10,200 nucleotides of DNA from contig DMYK01000458.1 of NCBI GenBank assembly GCA_003483675.1, positions 1,270-11,469 on the forward strand, written 5' to 3'. This document shows positions 1-6,475 of this stretch, in pieces. The stretch is from Microcoleaceae cyanobacterium UBA11344. Lineage in GTDB: Bacteria; Cyanobacteriota; Cyanobacteriia; Cyanobacteriales; Microcoleaceae. Numbering within the stretch: the stretch's first letter is position 1; every line of letters starts with the position of its first letter. The position numbers were made by a program, and so were the translations under genes. The notes below the pieces were generated by a model. The model was given only the letters and a program-made list of their open reading frames with translations, made no database searches and was not told the origin of the DNA.

Positions 1-1253
1 GATTCTAATTGGTTGATAATTTCCTGCAATTGGCCGAGGGCGTAACCGGGATTTTGACTGGTAGAATTTAGGTTAGTTTGGAAGTTTGCAAACAAGCTTT
101 TAGCCCGGTTAAAAGCTTCCACTGACTCTCTCTCTGCTTTCAGTCGAATCTGTGTAGTGCCTAAATTATTTTGATATTCAGCTAGTTTTGTTTGAGCGTT
201 GAGATAGCCCGGATTATCAAATGTAATTTGGGCCAGACGCTCAATGGCTTGTTGCCACAAATCTGCTATTTTTTGCCAAGTTTCTGCTGAATGGGGCGGT
301 TTCTGGGATGCGGAGGCGGCAGTTAAGGCAAATTCTTTAGCAGCTTCAATTAAGTTGTCCGCACGCACCGAACCGGTGGCGACGCCGCCCATTGCTTGAA
401 AGTCTCTTTCTGCTGCTTGGAGTTTTTTCTGAGCAGTTTTTCCTGCTAGGGTTTCTGCGGGAATTTGATTGAGTTGGTCGATCGCACTTTGCCAATTTAT
501 GCTAGCTTTTTGTCTATCGGCCGCATTTTTTGCTTGCTGATACTGCTGTTTCGCAGTGGTGAGGTTTTCTTCGACTTGAGTTAACTGAGTAAAGGCATTT
601 TTTTGCTGGAAAATCTGGGCATCCATGCGCCCGACATTTTTACGGGCTGCTTGAAATTCATCTACTGTAAAGCGCCAAGTACAGCCAAAAAAAGAGCAGT
701 AGGTTTGTGGATAATAACCTAAAAACCAAACCGGCAAGGCGTCGAGGTGTTTTTGCGCTTGTTTTGCTTTGGTTTCGCCCAAGTCGAAATCCGCCGCAGC
801 CGTGGCTTTATTGATTAATTGATCGGATTGTTCTACCAGGGCGATCGCCTGCCGATAATTTTGATCCATACTGATAAAACTGGGCAACAATAATATCGGC
901 ATTGTCTTCGCAACTGGCCAGCGAATCATCGGAAATGGCAAGTTTAGCAGCCAAATTATCCCCGCCCCAGCCCCCAAAAAACCCCCAACCCAGATGATTT
1001 TGCTGAACAATCCGGGCGGGCGGTTGGCTTTAACAGCTTCTTTGAGAGCTTTTTCGCTGAAGTTGGGAAATTCATCTTTGAAAGTGTCGCGGATTTCTTC
1101 TATCGAGGCGAAAGTGCCATTTTGCGATCGCATTTTCTCCCATCGCTTGACTACCATCCTCTGATACACATCACCAGCTATACCTTCTGCCGCAGCACAT
1201 TTCTCAACTTCTGCCCGCAGAATTTCAAAAGCTCGATCGGTAAGACGCGCCAT
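1..1253 (-). CDS. Membrane-anchored repeat/coiled-coil protein, 3' end beyond the window
   Basis: An open frame of 417 codons runs from ATG at 1253 to the window edge without a stop, so the C-terminus is missing. Residues 1-80 are soluble and charged. Residues 84-128 hold two hydrophobic stretches (start IIWVGGFLGAGAGIIWLL, then MPILLLPSFI), probably a membrane hairpin. Residues 165-220 form a dense block rich in aromatic residues and Cys (PVWFLGYYPQTYC, CTWRF). After that come helical Gln/Ala-rich repeats with a W..AI..L.QI...A..KL pattern at about 254-281 and 333-361, the second ending in KLAEYQ. I recognise this layout from unnamed proteins of filamentous cyanobacteria but know no function. 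TAGGTGAG lies just upstream of the ATG and supports the start. The repeats suggest a TPR-like scaffold role (inference). Confidence 0.85.
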   Translation of the reverse strand, partial: MARLTDRAFEILRAEVEKCAAAEGIAGDVYQRMVVKRWEKMRSQNGTFASIEEIRDTFKDEFPNFSEKALKEAVKANRPPGLFSKIIWVGGFLGAGAGIIWLLNLPFPMIRWPVAKTMPILLLPSFISMDQNYRQAIALVEQSDQLINKATAAADFDLGETKAKQAQKHLDALPVWFLGYYPQTYCSFFGCTWRFTVDEFQAARKNVGRMDAQIFQQKNAFTQLTQVEENLTTAKQQYQQAKNAADRQKASINWQSAIDQLNQIPAETLAGKTAQKKLQAAERDFQAMGGVATGSVRADNLIEAAKEFALTAASASQKPPHSAETWQKIADLWQQAIERLAQITFDNPGYLNAQTKLAEYQNNLGTTQIRLKAERESVEAFNRAKSLFANFQTNLNSTSQNPGYALGQLQEIINQLE

Positions 1254-1271
1254 AAAACTCACCTATTCCCT

Positions 1272-1300
1272 ATTTAATTATTTTACAGGTTCCTCGTCAA
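1272..1300 (-). promoter_or_regulatory. Candidate sigma70 promoter of the repeat protein gene
   Basis: On the minus strand TTGACG (1295-1300, 5 of 6 to consensus) is followed after 17 bases by TTAAAT (1272-1277, 4 of 6). A start near 1265 would leave a leader of about 12 bases carrying the TAGGTGAG Shine-Dalgarno. The spacing is ideal but the -10 is mediocre and the region is AT-rich, so this may be chance. Confidence 0.3.
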
Positions 1301-1347
1301 AATAATTGTTAAAATATATAAAGCACACATCAAATATCCGAATTGAC

Positions 1348-2133
1348 CTACAAATACCGAGTTAATTGCACTCGATACCGTTCTTTTTTGGTAACAGCTA
1401 CTTCCCCAATTTCCAATCTTCCCTTGCCGCTAACAGCGATTAAATCTCCCGACTTGACATTATAACTAGCTTGAGTGATGTCTTTCCAGTTAACTCGCAC
1501 ATCACCACTATCAATTAAATCTACCATTTTGCTGCGAGACATTGCGAATCCAGCAGATGCGACAGCATCCAATCTCATCGAGGCTTCAACTGTTGTCAAT
1601 TCTTTCTTTTTCGGTTCTCTAATTTTGAGCTCAGTCAACTCAATGCGCCGAGTTTTTACGGGAACCGATCGCACCTGCTGTAAACTCATCTCCAAATACT
1701 CTACCATCTCAGGCATGACAATGGCTTGCGCCCCGCGTTCGCCCAAAACAATCACATCGCCAGTTTTTTCGCGGACAATTCCCGTACCCAACATCGCCCC
1801 CAAAAAATCGCGGTGACTTGCGGTATCGAACAGGAAATTGCCAGCTATTTCTATCGCAGCAATATTAACACTAGCAGAGTCGATCGACATTTCCGATCGC
1901 GCGATCGCAATTCTTTGTCTTTCAGCTTGCGGATAGCCGCCCCAAGCCACTAACTCCACGTCACTTAAACGATTAAATACAACCTTAGCATCCGCTAATT
2001 CAGGAGGCGACAGAAAATCAGTCAGAGTAACTTCCCAATTTTTAATTGCTTGTTCAGCGCCATCAATCACTCGCGCCACGGATTCGCGATTTTCGATACC
2101 TTTTAACAGTTCTTCTCTTTGCAAACTTGCCAT
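1348..2133 (-). CDS. Photosystem II S4 domain protein (YlmH-type RNA-binding protein)
   Basis: This 261-residue protein matches the cyanobacterial/plastid 'photosystem II S4 domain' family in length and motifs. The conserved N-terminus MASLQREELLKG, then the ESVARVIDGAEQAI helix and DFLSPPE, make up the YlmH-like N-terminal domain (about 1-150). The S4 RNA-binding domain lies at about 187-246 (MRLDAVASAGFAMSRSK ... DSGDVRVNWK ... GDLIAVSGKGR). The frame is open upstream to a GTG at 2160, but the family start is the ATG at 2133, with AGG about 12 bases before it. Bacillus YlmH binds ribosomes and has been linked to rescue of stalled large subunits. The photosystem name is historical, so a ribosome role is as likely as a photosynthetic one. 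The gene starts 13 bases after the Uma2 stop, so the two are probably cotranscribed. Confidence 0.93.
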   Translation of the reverse strand: MASLQREELLKGIENRESVARVIDGAEQAIKNWEVTLTDFLSPPELADAKVVFNRLSDVELVAWGGYPQAERQRIAIARSEMSIDSASVNIAAIEIAGNFLFDTASHRDFLGAMLGTGIVREKTGDVIVLGERGAQAIVMPEMVEYLEMSLQQVRSVPVKTRRIELTELKIREPKKKELTTVEASMRLDAVASAGFAMSRSKMVDLIDSGDVRVNWKDITQASYNVKSGDLIAVSGKGRLEIGEVAVTKKERYRVQLTRYL

Positions 2134-2146
2134 AATTAATATCAAC

Positions 2147-2737
2147 CTACAAAATATCACTTAAATCCAAAACAAAACCCGGCAATACATCCTCACCTGA
2201 CAAAGTTACAGGGGAATATAAAATTTCCACATCTGAACCTTGACGGGAGATTTCAACTTGTCTATTTTTGCGATCGAGCAACCATCCCAACTTCGCTCCA
2301 TTTTTGATGTACACTTTCATTTTAGCCCGCAATTTTTCTAGGGAATCGCTAGCCGATCGCAATTCCACTACAAAATCAGGACAAATCGGCGCAAATTTCT
2401 CTTTTTGTTCCGCAGTTAAAGCATCCCACCTATCGCGCCGCACCCAAGCAGCATCGGGAGAAATATCTGAACCATCGGGCAGTTTAAATCCAGTTGAAGA
2501 GTCAAAAGCAAGTCCCAAATGCTTATTTTGACGGCTCCAAAATTGAAGTTGAAAGCTTAGTTCTGAATTCCGTCTGCCAGTCTCGCTACCCGTAGGTGAC
2601 ATGATAATTAATTCTCCATTAGCAGTACGTTCAAATCTTAAATCCCGGTTTTCTTGACACAACTGAAAAAACTGCTCGTCAGTTAATTCGAGCGTTAATT
2701 CTAGGGGAGAAGGCAGGGCGATAGTTTGTGATTCCAT
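2147..2737 (-). CDS. Uma2 family protein (DUF820, PD-(D/E)XK nuclease fold)
   Basis: This 196-residue protein is of typical family length. Family marks are an N-terminal LTDEQFFQLC helix, GELIIMSPTG (41-50), the SPDAAWV strand with D95, PDFVVELRSASD (120-131) with D121 and E125, and the following helix with K139 in LRAKMKVYIKNGAKLGW. These fit the restriction-endonuclease-like catalytic set, so the site looks intact. The frame opens at a TTG (2749), but ATG at 2737 is chosen because GGAG sits 7 bases before it. Uma2 genes are highly multiplied in filamentous cyanobacteria and their cellular role is unsettled; neither DNA cleavage in vivo nor a partner is established. It lies directly upstream of the S4 gene in the same direction, and its regulation may be shared with it. 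Confidence 0.93.
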   Translation of the reverse strand: MESQTIALPSPLELTLELTDEQFFQLCQENRDLRFERTANGELIIMSPTGSETGRRNSELSFQLQFWSRQNKHLGLAFDSSTGFKLPDGSDISPDAAWVRRDRWDALTAEQKEKFAPICPDFVVELRSASDSLEKLRAKMKVYIKNGAKLGWLLDRKNRQVEISRQGSDVEILYSPVTLSGEDVLPGFVLDLSDIL

Positions 2738-2743
2738 AACTGT

Positions 2744-2747
2744 CTCC
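2744..2747 (-). promoter_or_regulatory. Ribosome binding site of the Uma2 gene
   Basis: GGAG on the minus strand, 6-7 bases before ATG 2737. It overlaps the codons that an upstream TTG start would use, and therefore decides for the internal ATG. Confidence 0.6.
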
Positions 2748-2749
2748 AA

Positions 2750-2779
2750 ATATTACGTGAGTAGAATGACAACAGTCAA
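2750..2779 (-). promoter_or_regulatory. Candidate promoter of the Uma2-S4 pair with its -35 inside the heptamer array
   Basis: TTGACT (2774-2779 on the minus strand, 5 of 6) is followed after 18 bases by TAATAT (2750-2755, 4 of 6). The -35 is formed by the reverse complement of the AACAGTC-AAC repeat junction. Against it, the predicted start (about 2743) would fall at the Shine-Dalgarno and leave almost no leader, so the real start may lie further upstream. Confidence 0.22.
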
Positions 2780-2836
2780 CAGCGAACAGTTAACAAATAA
2801 CAGTCAACTGTTAACTGTTAACAGTCAACAAATAAC
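2771..2836. repeat. Heptamer (STRR-type) array, consensus AACAGTY
   Basis: Nine in-phase 7-base units can be read: AACAGTC, AACAGCG, AACAGTT, AACAAAT, AACAGTC, AACTGTT, AACTGTT, AACAGTC, AACAAAT, then AAC. AACAGTC recurs at 2771, 2799 and 2820, always at multiples of seven. The array contains the perfect 12-base palindrome ACTGTTAACAGT (2814-2825). It ends at the stop codon of the 168-residue protein gene and fills most of the spacer to the Uma2 gene. Heptamer STRRs of this kind are known from filamentous cyanobacteria. Confidence 0.85.
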
Positions 2837-3342
2837 TAAGTCTCTGTATAACCTTGCATATTTTCCGGTTCAAACTGCCGCAAAATATTAGCAGCTTTCC
2901 CCGTCAAATCATCAGTACCCTTCACCGCAATCAAAAATTTGCCAGCATTCAAACGGTTGCGGTAGGGTAAAGCGTCGCCACTACCAAAAGCCATGCCGCC
3001 GGCTCCTCCAACAAAAACACTGCCCATCGCACCGGCGATCGCACCTAGTACGCCACCGATCAGATGATCGCCAATTTCTCCCGCCCAAGCAAAAGTCTTC
3101 AACTCAGTAATCAGACTGAAAGTACAACCAGCAATAAACCCAAAGGGCACCAGCCAAATAGCCATGAGTTTAGCTTGTTTCTTCGCTTGCTGGTTGGGGT
3201 CGATCAAACCAAATTCATCAGCAGTTTTGTAGCCGCGGCCCAAAATGCTGACTTGTTTCATCGGTAAGCCTTCTTTTTCTAGAGCACAGTAGGCAGCTTC
3301 GGCTTGCATTCGATCGGGCAGTACGGCGATAAGATAATTCAT
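2836..3342 (-). CDS. Unknown two-half membrane protein with glycine-rich segment
   Basis: This protein has 168 residues. The N-terminal half begins MNYLIAVLPDRMQAEAAYCA, a strand-helix pattern like an ACT/ferredoxin-type half, followed by VSILGRGYKTADEFGL (31-46). A hydrophobic span lies at 58-79 and a second, Gly/Ala-rich span at 92-120 (GGVLGAIAGAMGSVFVGGAGG), a glycine-zipper type hairpin. The C-terminal half (about 131-168) again has strand then helix (KFLIAVKGTDDLTGKAANIL), resembling the N-terminus. I recognise the type from cyanobacterial proteins annotated only as hypothetical or stress-related, without a defined function. The frame opens at GTG 3375, but ATG 3342 begins the conserved sequence and leaves a sensible leader behind the TATAAT promoter. 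It is transcribed divergently from serA. Confidence 0.85.
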   Translation of the reverse strand: MNYLIAVLPDRMQAEAAYCALEKEGLPMKQVSILGRGYKTADEFGLIDPNQQAKKQAKLMAIWLVPFGFIAGCTFSLITELKTFAWAGEIGDHLIGGVLGAIAGAMGSVFVGGAGGMAFGSGDALPYRNRLNAGKFLIAVKGTDDLTGKAANILRQFEPENMQGYTET

Positions 3343-3384
3343 TAAACACAATTCCTGATAGTTAGGTTTGGACACCTAGAATTT

Positions 3385-3413
3385 ATTATAGTCGGAAAAG
3401 ACTTACTAGCTAA
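3385..3413 (-). promoter_or_regulatory. Promoter of the 168-residue membrane protein gene
   Basis: A perfect TATAAT (3385-3390, minus strand) lies 17 bases from a weak -35 TTAGCT (3408-3413). The expected start, near 3378, gives a leader of about 36 bases to ATG 3342 and would put the alternative GTG at 3375 almost at the RNA end, which argues for the ATG. Confidence 0.5.
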
Positions 3414-3417
3414 GCAG

Positions 3418-3459
3418 TTCGGGGATTTTCAGACGCTCAGAGAGTGCGATCGCCCCGAA
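3418..3459. other. Long inverted repeat in the divergent spacer before serA
   Basis: TTCGGGG (3418-3424) and CCCCGAA (3453-3459) are perfect 7-base inverted arms. Between them CGCTC-AGA-GAGTG (about 3434-3446) can form a second, inner stem with one G-T pair. A HIP1 octamer (3446-3453) overlaps the right arm. It could be a protein binding site between the divergent genes or a leader hairpin if serA is transcribed from far upstream. No T-run follows. Confidence 0.35.
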
Positions 3460-3625
3460 ACCTAAAATCTTTCCAACAAAAAACGGCAGATCAAGACCGA
3501 ATGCAGATACAATTCAAACTGCACAAAGGCAAGCTTAAGCTGAGCTGTAATATCCGGCTCCAAGTCTAAGCCTCAACTTTGAGCACGCTCAGCCTATTGT
3601 TACTGATTCCACTCAATTGCTTGCT

Positions 3626-5209
3626 ATGCCTAAAGTTTTAGTATCCGATCCGATCGATCAAGCCGGAATTGACATCCTCTCCCAAGTCGCCCAAGTTGAT
3701 GTCAACACAGGTTTGTCAGCAGCAGAACTGGTACGAATTATTCCAGAATACGACGCTTTAATGATCCGTTCTGGCACCCAAGTTACCAAAGAAATCATTG
3801 ACGCGGGCAACTTACTCAAAATCATCGGTCGCGCCGGCGTCGGCGTAGACAATGTAGATGTACCCGCCGCCACTCGTAAAGGAATTGTAGTCGTCAATTC
3901 CCCCGAAGGTAACACGATCGCCGCTGCCGAACACGCGATCGCCATGATGCTCTCGATGTCCCGCCACATTCCAGAAGCCAACGCATCTGTCAAAAGTGGT
4001 AAATGGGAACGCAATCGCTTCCTCGGCGTAGAAGTTTACAAAAAAACCCTCGGCATCGTCGGTTTGGGCAAAATCGGCTCCCACTTCGCCGCCGCAGCCA
4101 AAGCAATGGGCATGAAGCTGCTGGCCTACGATCCATTCATTTCCGCCGAAAGAGCCGAACAGTTGGGCTGTCGCTTAGTAGAACTCGAATTGCTGATGCG
4201 CGAATCCGACTACATCACCCTGCACATTCCCAAAACCCCCGAAACCCTGCACCTAATTAACGCTGAGGTGCTGTCGAAGATGAAGCCTACGGCCCGCATC
4301 ATTAACTGTGCCAGAGGTGGCATCATCGACGAAGCAGCCCTGGCAGAAGCGATAAAAGAAGGGAAGATCGCCGGCGCTGCGATCGACGTTTACGAACACG
4401 AGCCGCTGGAAGCCGATTCACCCCTGCGGAGTGTTGGCAAGAACATCGTGCTGACACCCCACTTGGGAGCATCGACAGCCGAAGCTCAGGTGAATGTGGC
4501 GATCGATGTTGCTGAACAAATTCGTGATGTACTGTTGGGATTGCCGGCGCGATCGGCTGTCAACATACCAGGAATTTACCCAGATTCGATCGAAAAACTC
4601 AAACCCTACCTGCAACTCGCCGAAACCCTCGGCAACCTCGTCAGCCAGCTAGCCGGCGGCCGAGTCGATTACCTCAACGTCCAACTCCAAGGCGAATTAG
4701 CAAATAATCAAAGCCAGCCCATAGTCGTCGCCGCCCTCAAGGGCTTGCTCTTCCAAGCCCTGCGAGAGCGCGTTAACTACGTCAACGCCAGCATCGAAGC
4801 CAAAGAACGCGGAATTCGCGTCGTCGAAACCAGAGATGCCTCTATTCGCGACTACACCGGCTCTCTGCACCTGATGGCGAAGGGAACCCTCGGCGAACAC
4901 ACCGTCACCGGTGCTGTACTCGGCGAAAACGAAATTCGGATTACCAGCGTTGACGAATTCCCAGTCAACGTTTGCCCCACTCACCATATGTTATTTACCT
5001 TGCACCGCGATATGCCGGGAATAATTGGCAAAATTGGTTCCCAGTTGGGCAGTTTTAATGTCAATATTGCCAGTATGCAGGTCGGCCGTAAAATCGTGCG
5101 CGGTGATGCGGTGATGGTTCTGAGTCTCGACGACCCTCTGCCAGAGGGGATTTTGGCTGAAATCATCAAAGTTCCGGGGATTCGGGATGCTTACACGGTG
5201 AATCTTTGA
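3626..5209 (+). CDS. serA: D-3-phosphoglycerate dehydrogenase, long form
   Basis: Oxidises 3-phosphoglycerate to 3-phosphohydroxypyruvate with NAD+, the first step of the phosphorylated serine pathway in the cytosol. The 527 residues fit the long type. The N-terminal catalytic part includes GRAGVGVDNVDV (68-79). The Rossmann loop GLGKIG is at 146-151. Catalytic residues are R230 in CARGGIID, E259 in YEHEP and H279 in TPHLGAST. An intervening allosteric substrate-binding domain covers about 315-450. A C-terminal ACT domain (about 455-527, with HRDMPGIIGKIGSQLG) is the serine feedback site in relatives. All key residues are present. ATG 3626 is preferred over the upstream TTG at 3617 because MPKVLVSDPI is the usual start; no Shine-Dalgarno is visible, which is common in cyanobacteria. 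prmA follows 170 bases downstream in the same direction, an arrangement also found in other cyanobacteria as I recall. Confidence 0.98.
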   Translation: MPKVLVSDPIDQAGIDILSQVAQVDVNTGLSAAELVRIIPEYDALMIRSGTQVTKEIIDAGNLLKIIGRAGVGVDNVDVPAATRKGIVVVNSPEGNTIAAAEHAIAMMLSMSRHIPEANASVKSGKWERNRFLGVEVYKKTLGIVGLGKIGSHFAAAAKAMGMKLLAYDPFISAERAEQLGCRLVELELLMRESDYITLHIPKTPETLHLINAEVLSKMKPTARIINCARGGIIDEAALAEAIKEGKIAGAAIDVYEHEPLEADSPLRSVGKNIVLTPHLGASTAEAQVNVAIDVAEQIRDVLLGLPARSAVNIPGIYPDSIEKLKPYLQLAETLGNLVSQLAGGRVDYLNVQLQGELANNQSQPIVVAALKGLLFQALRERVNYVNASIEAKERGIRVVETRDASIRDYTGSLHLMAKGTLGEHTVTGAVLGENEIRITSVDEFPVNVCPTHHMLFTLHRDMPGIIGKIGSQLGSFNVNIASMQVGRKIVRGDAVMVLSLDDPLPEGILAEIIKVPGIRDAYTVNL

Positions 5210-5247
5210 AGTATTTTGGATTTTAGATCTTGAATGCGAGGACTGAT

Positions 5248-5282
5248 AATTGGTAATGGGCAATTGTTAATGGATAATTAGC
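5248..5282. repeat. Degenerate heptamer repeat in the serA-prmA spacer
   Basis: Five 7-base units read AATTGGT, AATGGGC, AATTGTT, AATGGAT, AATTAGC. The 12-mers at 5248-5259 and 5262-5273 differ at one base, at a spacing of 14. It is the same style of repeat as the other arrays here but with a different unit. Confidence 0.6.
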
Positions 5283-5344
5283 AAGACAACCGGGAATTTT
5301 TCTATTAGTCAATCCTGATTGCCAATCCTCAGCCTCTCTCCCCC

Positions 5345-5376
5345 AATCTACAATCTCAAATCTCAAATCTAAAATC
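5345..5376 (+). repeat. Heptamer (STRR-type) array before prmA, unit AATCTCA
   Basis: Four units and a partial fifth in exact phase: AATCTAC, AATCTCA, AATCTCA, AATCTAA, AATC. It ends three bases before the prmA start codon, taking the place where a Shine-Dalgarno would be expected. The same family recurs in reverse orientation after prmA. TAAAAT (5370-5375), 17 bases after TCTACA, resembles a promoter but would start transcription at the ATG itself. Confidence 0.8.
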
Positions 5377-5379
5377 GTT

Positions 5380-6270
5380 ATGGCACATAGCTGGTGGGAA
5401 ATTCGAGTTCTTTGCGATCCGGCGTTGGAAGATATCATCTTCTGGCGCTTGGAAATGTTCGGCTGTCAGGGAAACGCTTGTCAGATGAAAAGCAATTCTT
5501 GTTTGATGTCGGCTTACCTCCCGGAAGAAAAGGCGGGATTGTTGGATTTGGCCGCCCTGTCGCTGTGGCTGCGCCAAGATGCCTTGTGCGCGGGTTTACC
5601 TTTACCAGCTATGCAGTGGGATTTGATTGAGGAAGAAGACTGGGGCAGCACTTGGAAGCTGCATTGGCAGCCTCAAGAAATTGGCGATCGCTTTTTAGTT
5701 TATCCGGCTTGGCTGCCAGTACCAAGTAATTCCGATCGCCTCATTTTGCGTTTAGATCCCGGTATAGCTTTCGGTACCGGTGCTCACGCTACTACTCAAC
5801 TTTGTCTGGAGTCGCTGGAAATGCGCCTCGGTTTTGATGACAAAGAGTGTGTAGTTGCCGATATTGGCTGCGGATCGGGTATTTTGTCGATCGGCGCTGT
5901 GTTATTGGGCGCCACAAAAGTTTATGCTCTGGATACAGATCCTTTGGCAGTGCGATCGACCATTAGCAACAGACAACTCAACCGCGTTAACCCGCAGCAG
6001 TTGGTTACAGAACTCGGTAGTGTCGATCGCCTGAAAGAAATGATAGACGAGCCGATCGACGGTTTGATCTGCAACATTTTAGCAGAAGTAATCATTGATT
6101 TAATCCCGCAGTTCACTTCAATTAGCAAACCCACGACTTGGGCCGTGCTCAGCGGCATTTTGCTTGAACAAGCTAAGCCAATTGCTGATACTCTCGAACA
6201 GCACGGTTGGATTGTGGCTACTTTGTGGAAGCGCCAAGATTGGTGTTGTTTTAATATTCGGCGGAGTTAG
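5380..6270 (+). CDS. prmA: Ribosomal protein L11 methyltransferase
   Basis: Transfers methyl groups from S-adenosylmethionine to ribosomal protein L11 (trimethylation in E. coli). The 296 residues equal the family length. The N-terminal L11-recognition domain covers about 1-85 ([20 protein letters not shown]). The linker motif W..TWKLHWQP (88-98) and the hallmark [18 protein letters not shown] (126-143) follow. The SAM-binding motif I is [15 protein letters not shown] (159-173), the acidic motif is LDTDPLAV (184-191) and the NILAE motif is at 232-236. All are intact. ATG 5380 gives the usual start; no Shine-Dalgarno is seen and a heptamer array occupies the upstream side. It is probably cotranscribed with serA, although the 170-base spacer could hold its own promoter. 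The reading frame is clean despite flanking repeats. Confidence 0.97.
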   Translation: MAHSWWEIRVLCDPALEDIIFWRLEMFGCQGNACQMKSNSCLMSAYLPEEKAGLLDLAALSLWLRQDALCAGLPLPAMQWDLIEEEDWGSTWKLHWQPQEIGDRFLVYPAWLPVPSNSDRLILRLDPGIAFGTGAHATTQLCLESLEMRLGFDDKECVVADIGCGSGILSIGAVLLGATKVYALDTDPLAVRSTISNRQLNRVNPQQLVTELGSVDRLKEMIDEPIDGLICNILAEVIIDLIPQFTSISKPTTWAVLSGILLEQAKPIADTLEQHGWIVATLWKRQDWCCFNIRRS

Positions 6271-6275
6271 CGATC

Positions 6276-6296
6276 TGAGATTTGAGAGTTGAGATT
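6276..6296 (-). repeat. Heptamer array after prmA, reverse orientation of the AATCTCA family
   Basis: Three units in phase, TGAGATT, TGAGAGT, TGAGATT, are the reverse complement of the array before prmA, starting 6 bases after the prmA stop. Together the two arrays form inverted repeats about 0.9 kb apart around the gene. Confidence 0.7.
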
Positions 6297-6365
6297 TTAG
6301 GACAGCATTATGAACGGCTCGATAATTTCCCACTCTTTGTCGCTTACATCGCTGGAATAACCCAT
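6297..6365 (-). pseudogene. N-terminal stub of an IS5-type transposase
   Basis: On the minus strand ATG at 6365 opens a 22-residue frame beginning MGYSSDVSDKEWEIIEPF. This is the characteristic start of IS4/IS5-family transposases of the DUF4096 type (SSDLTDxEWEIIEPLLP). After EP the match stops (FIMLS, then TAA at 6297-6299), exactly where the heptamer array begins, so only the first exposed helix remains of a protein normally well over 100 residues long. CAGGTCAGGGCTGAAA before the ATG probably belongs to the former IS end. The terminal inverted repeat and target duplication are not identifiable. It marks an old insertion and deletion between prmA and the HEPN-like gene. Confidence 0.65.
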
Positions 6366-6393
6366 TTTCAGCCCTGACCTGTTTGAGTTGATC

Positions 6394-6399
6394 TATAAT
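6394..6399 (+). promoter_or_regulatory. Candidate -10 box upstream of the HEPN-like gene
   Basis: A perfect TATAAT lies about 77 bases before GTG 6476, next to the transposase stub. No good -35 is found at 16-18 bases (CTGACC at 6374-6379 is too close). TATACT at 6444-6449 is an alternative -10, also without a -35. If real, the promoter may have been supplied by the IS remnant. Confidence 0.25.
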
Positions 6400-6450
6400 C
6401 TTGTTGATTTTACTCGCTCACCCAAAAGATCTCAAATGAGTTCTATACTT

Positions 6451-6469
6451 AAGAGGTAGACAAGAGGTA
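6451..6469 (+). promoter_or_regulatory. Duplicated Shine-Dalgarno-like octamer before the HEPN-like gene
   Basis: AAGAGGTA occurs twice, at 6451-6458 and 6462-6469. The second copy is spaced 6-7 bases from GTG 6476 and supports that unusual start codon. The first copy is 18 bases upstream of the GTG, too far to act directly. Confidence 0.5.
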
Positions 6470-6475
6470 AAATTT

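Larger units (their letters stand above)
841..5691. repeat. HIP1 octamers (GCGATCGC), seven copies
   Basis: Copies begin at 841, 1124, 1901, 3035, 3446, 3935 and 5684. HIP1 is the highly iterated palindrome of many cyanobacterial genomes. None occurs between 5692 and the end of the window. Confidence 0.9.

Noticed and set aside
1475..1953. Plus-strand frames opposite the S4 gene
   Set aside because: Antisense shadows; the minus-strand protein is a clear family member.
2771..2836. CRISPR-like repeat array before the 168-residue gene
   Set aside because: Units are 7 bases and contiguous without spacers; this is a heptamer STRR.
3343..3625. Serine-responsive riboswitch or T-box leader before serA
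   Set aside because: No recognisable T-box or other known riboswitch core, only generic inverted repeats.
4003..4260. 85-codon plus-strand frame within serA
   Set aside because: Lies inside serA in another frame; serA carries all family motifs across this span.
5370..5382. Leaderless prmA promoter (TCTACA-17-TAAAAT)
   Set aside because: The boxes arise from the heptamer sequence itself; cotranscription with serA is equally likely.
6310..6360. 16-codon plus-strand frame in the spacer after prmA
   Set aside because: No ribosome binding site, and the other strand shows a recognisable transposase start.
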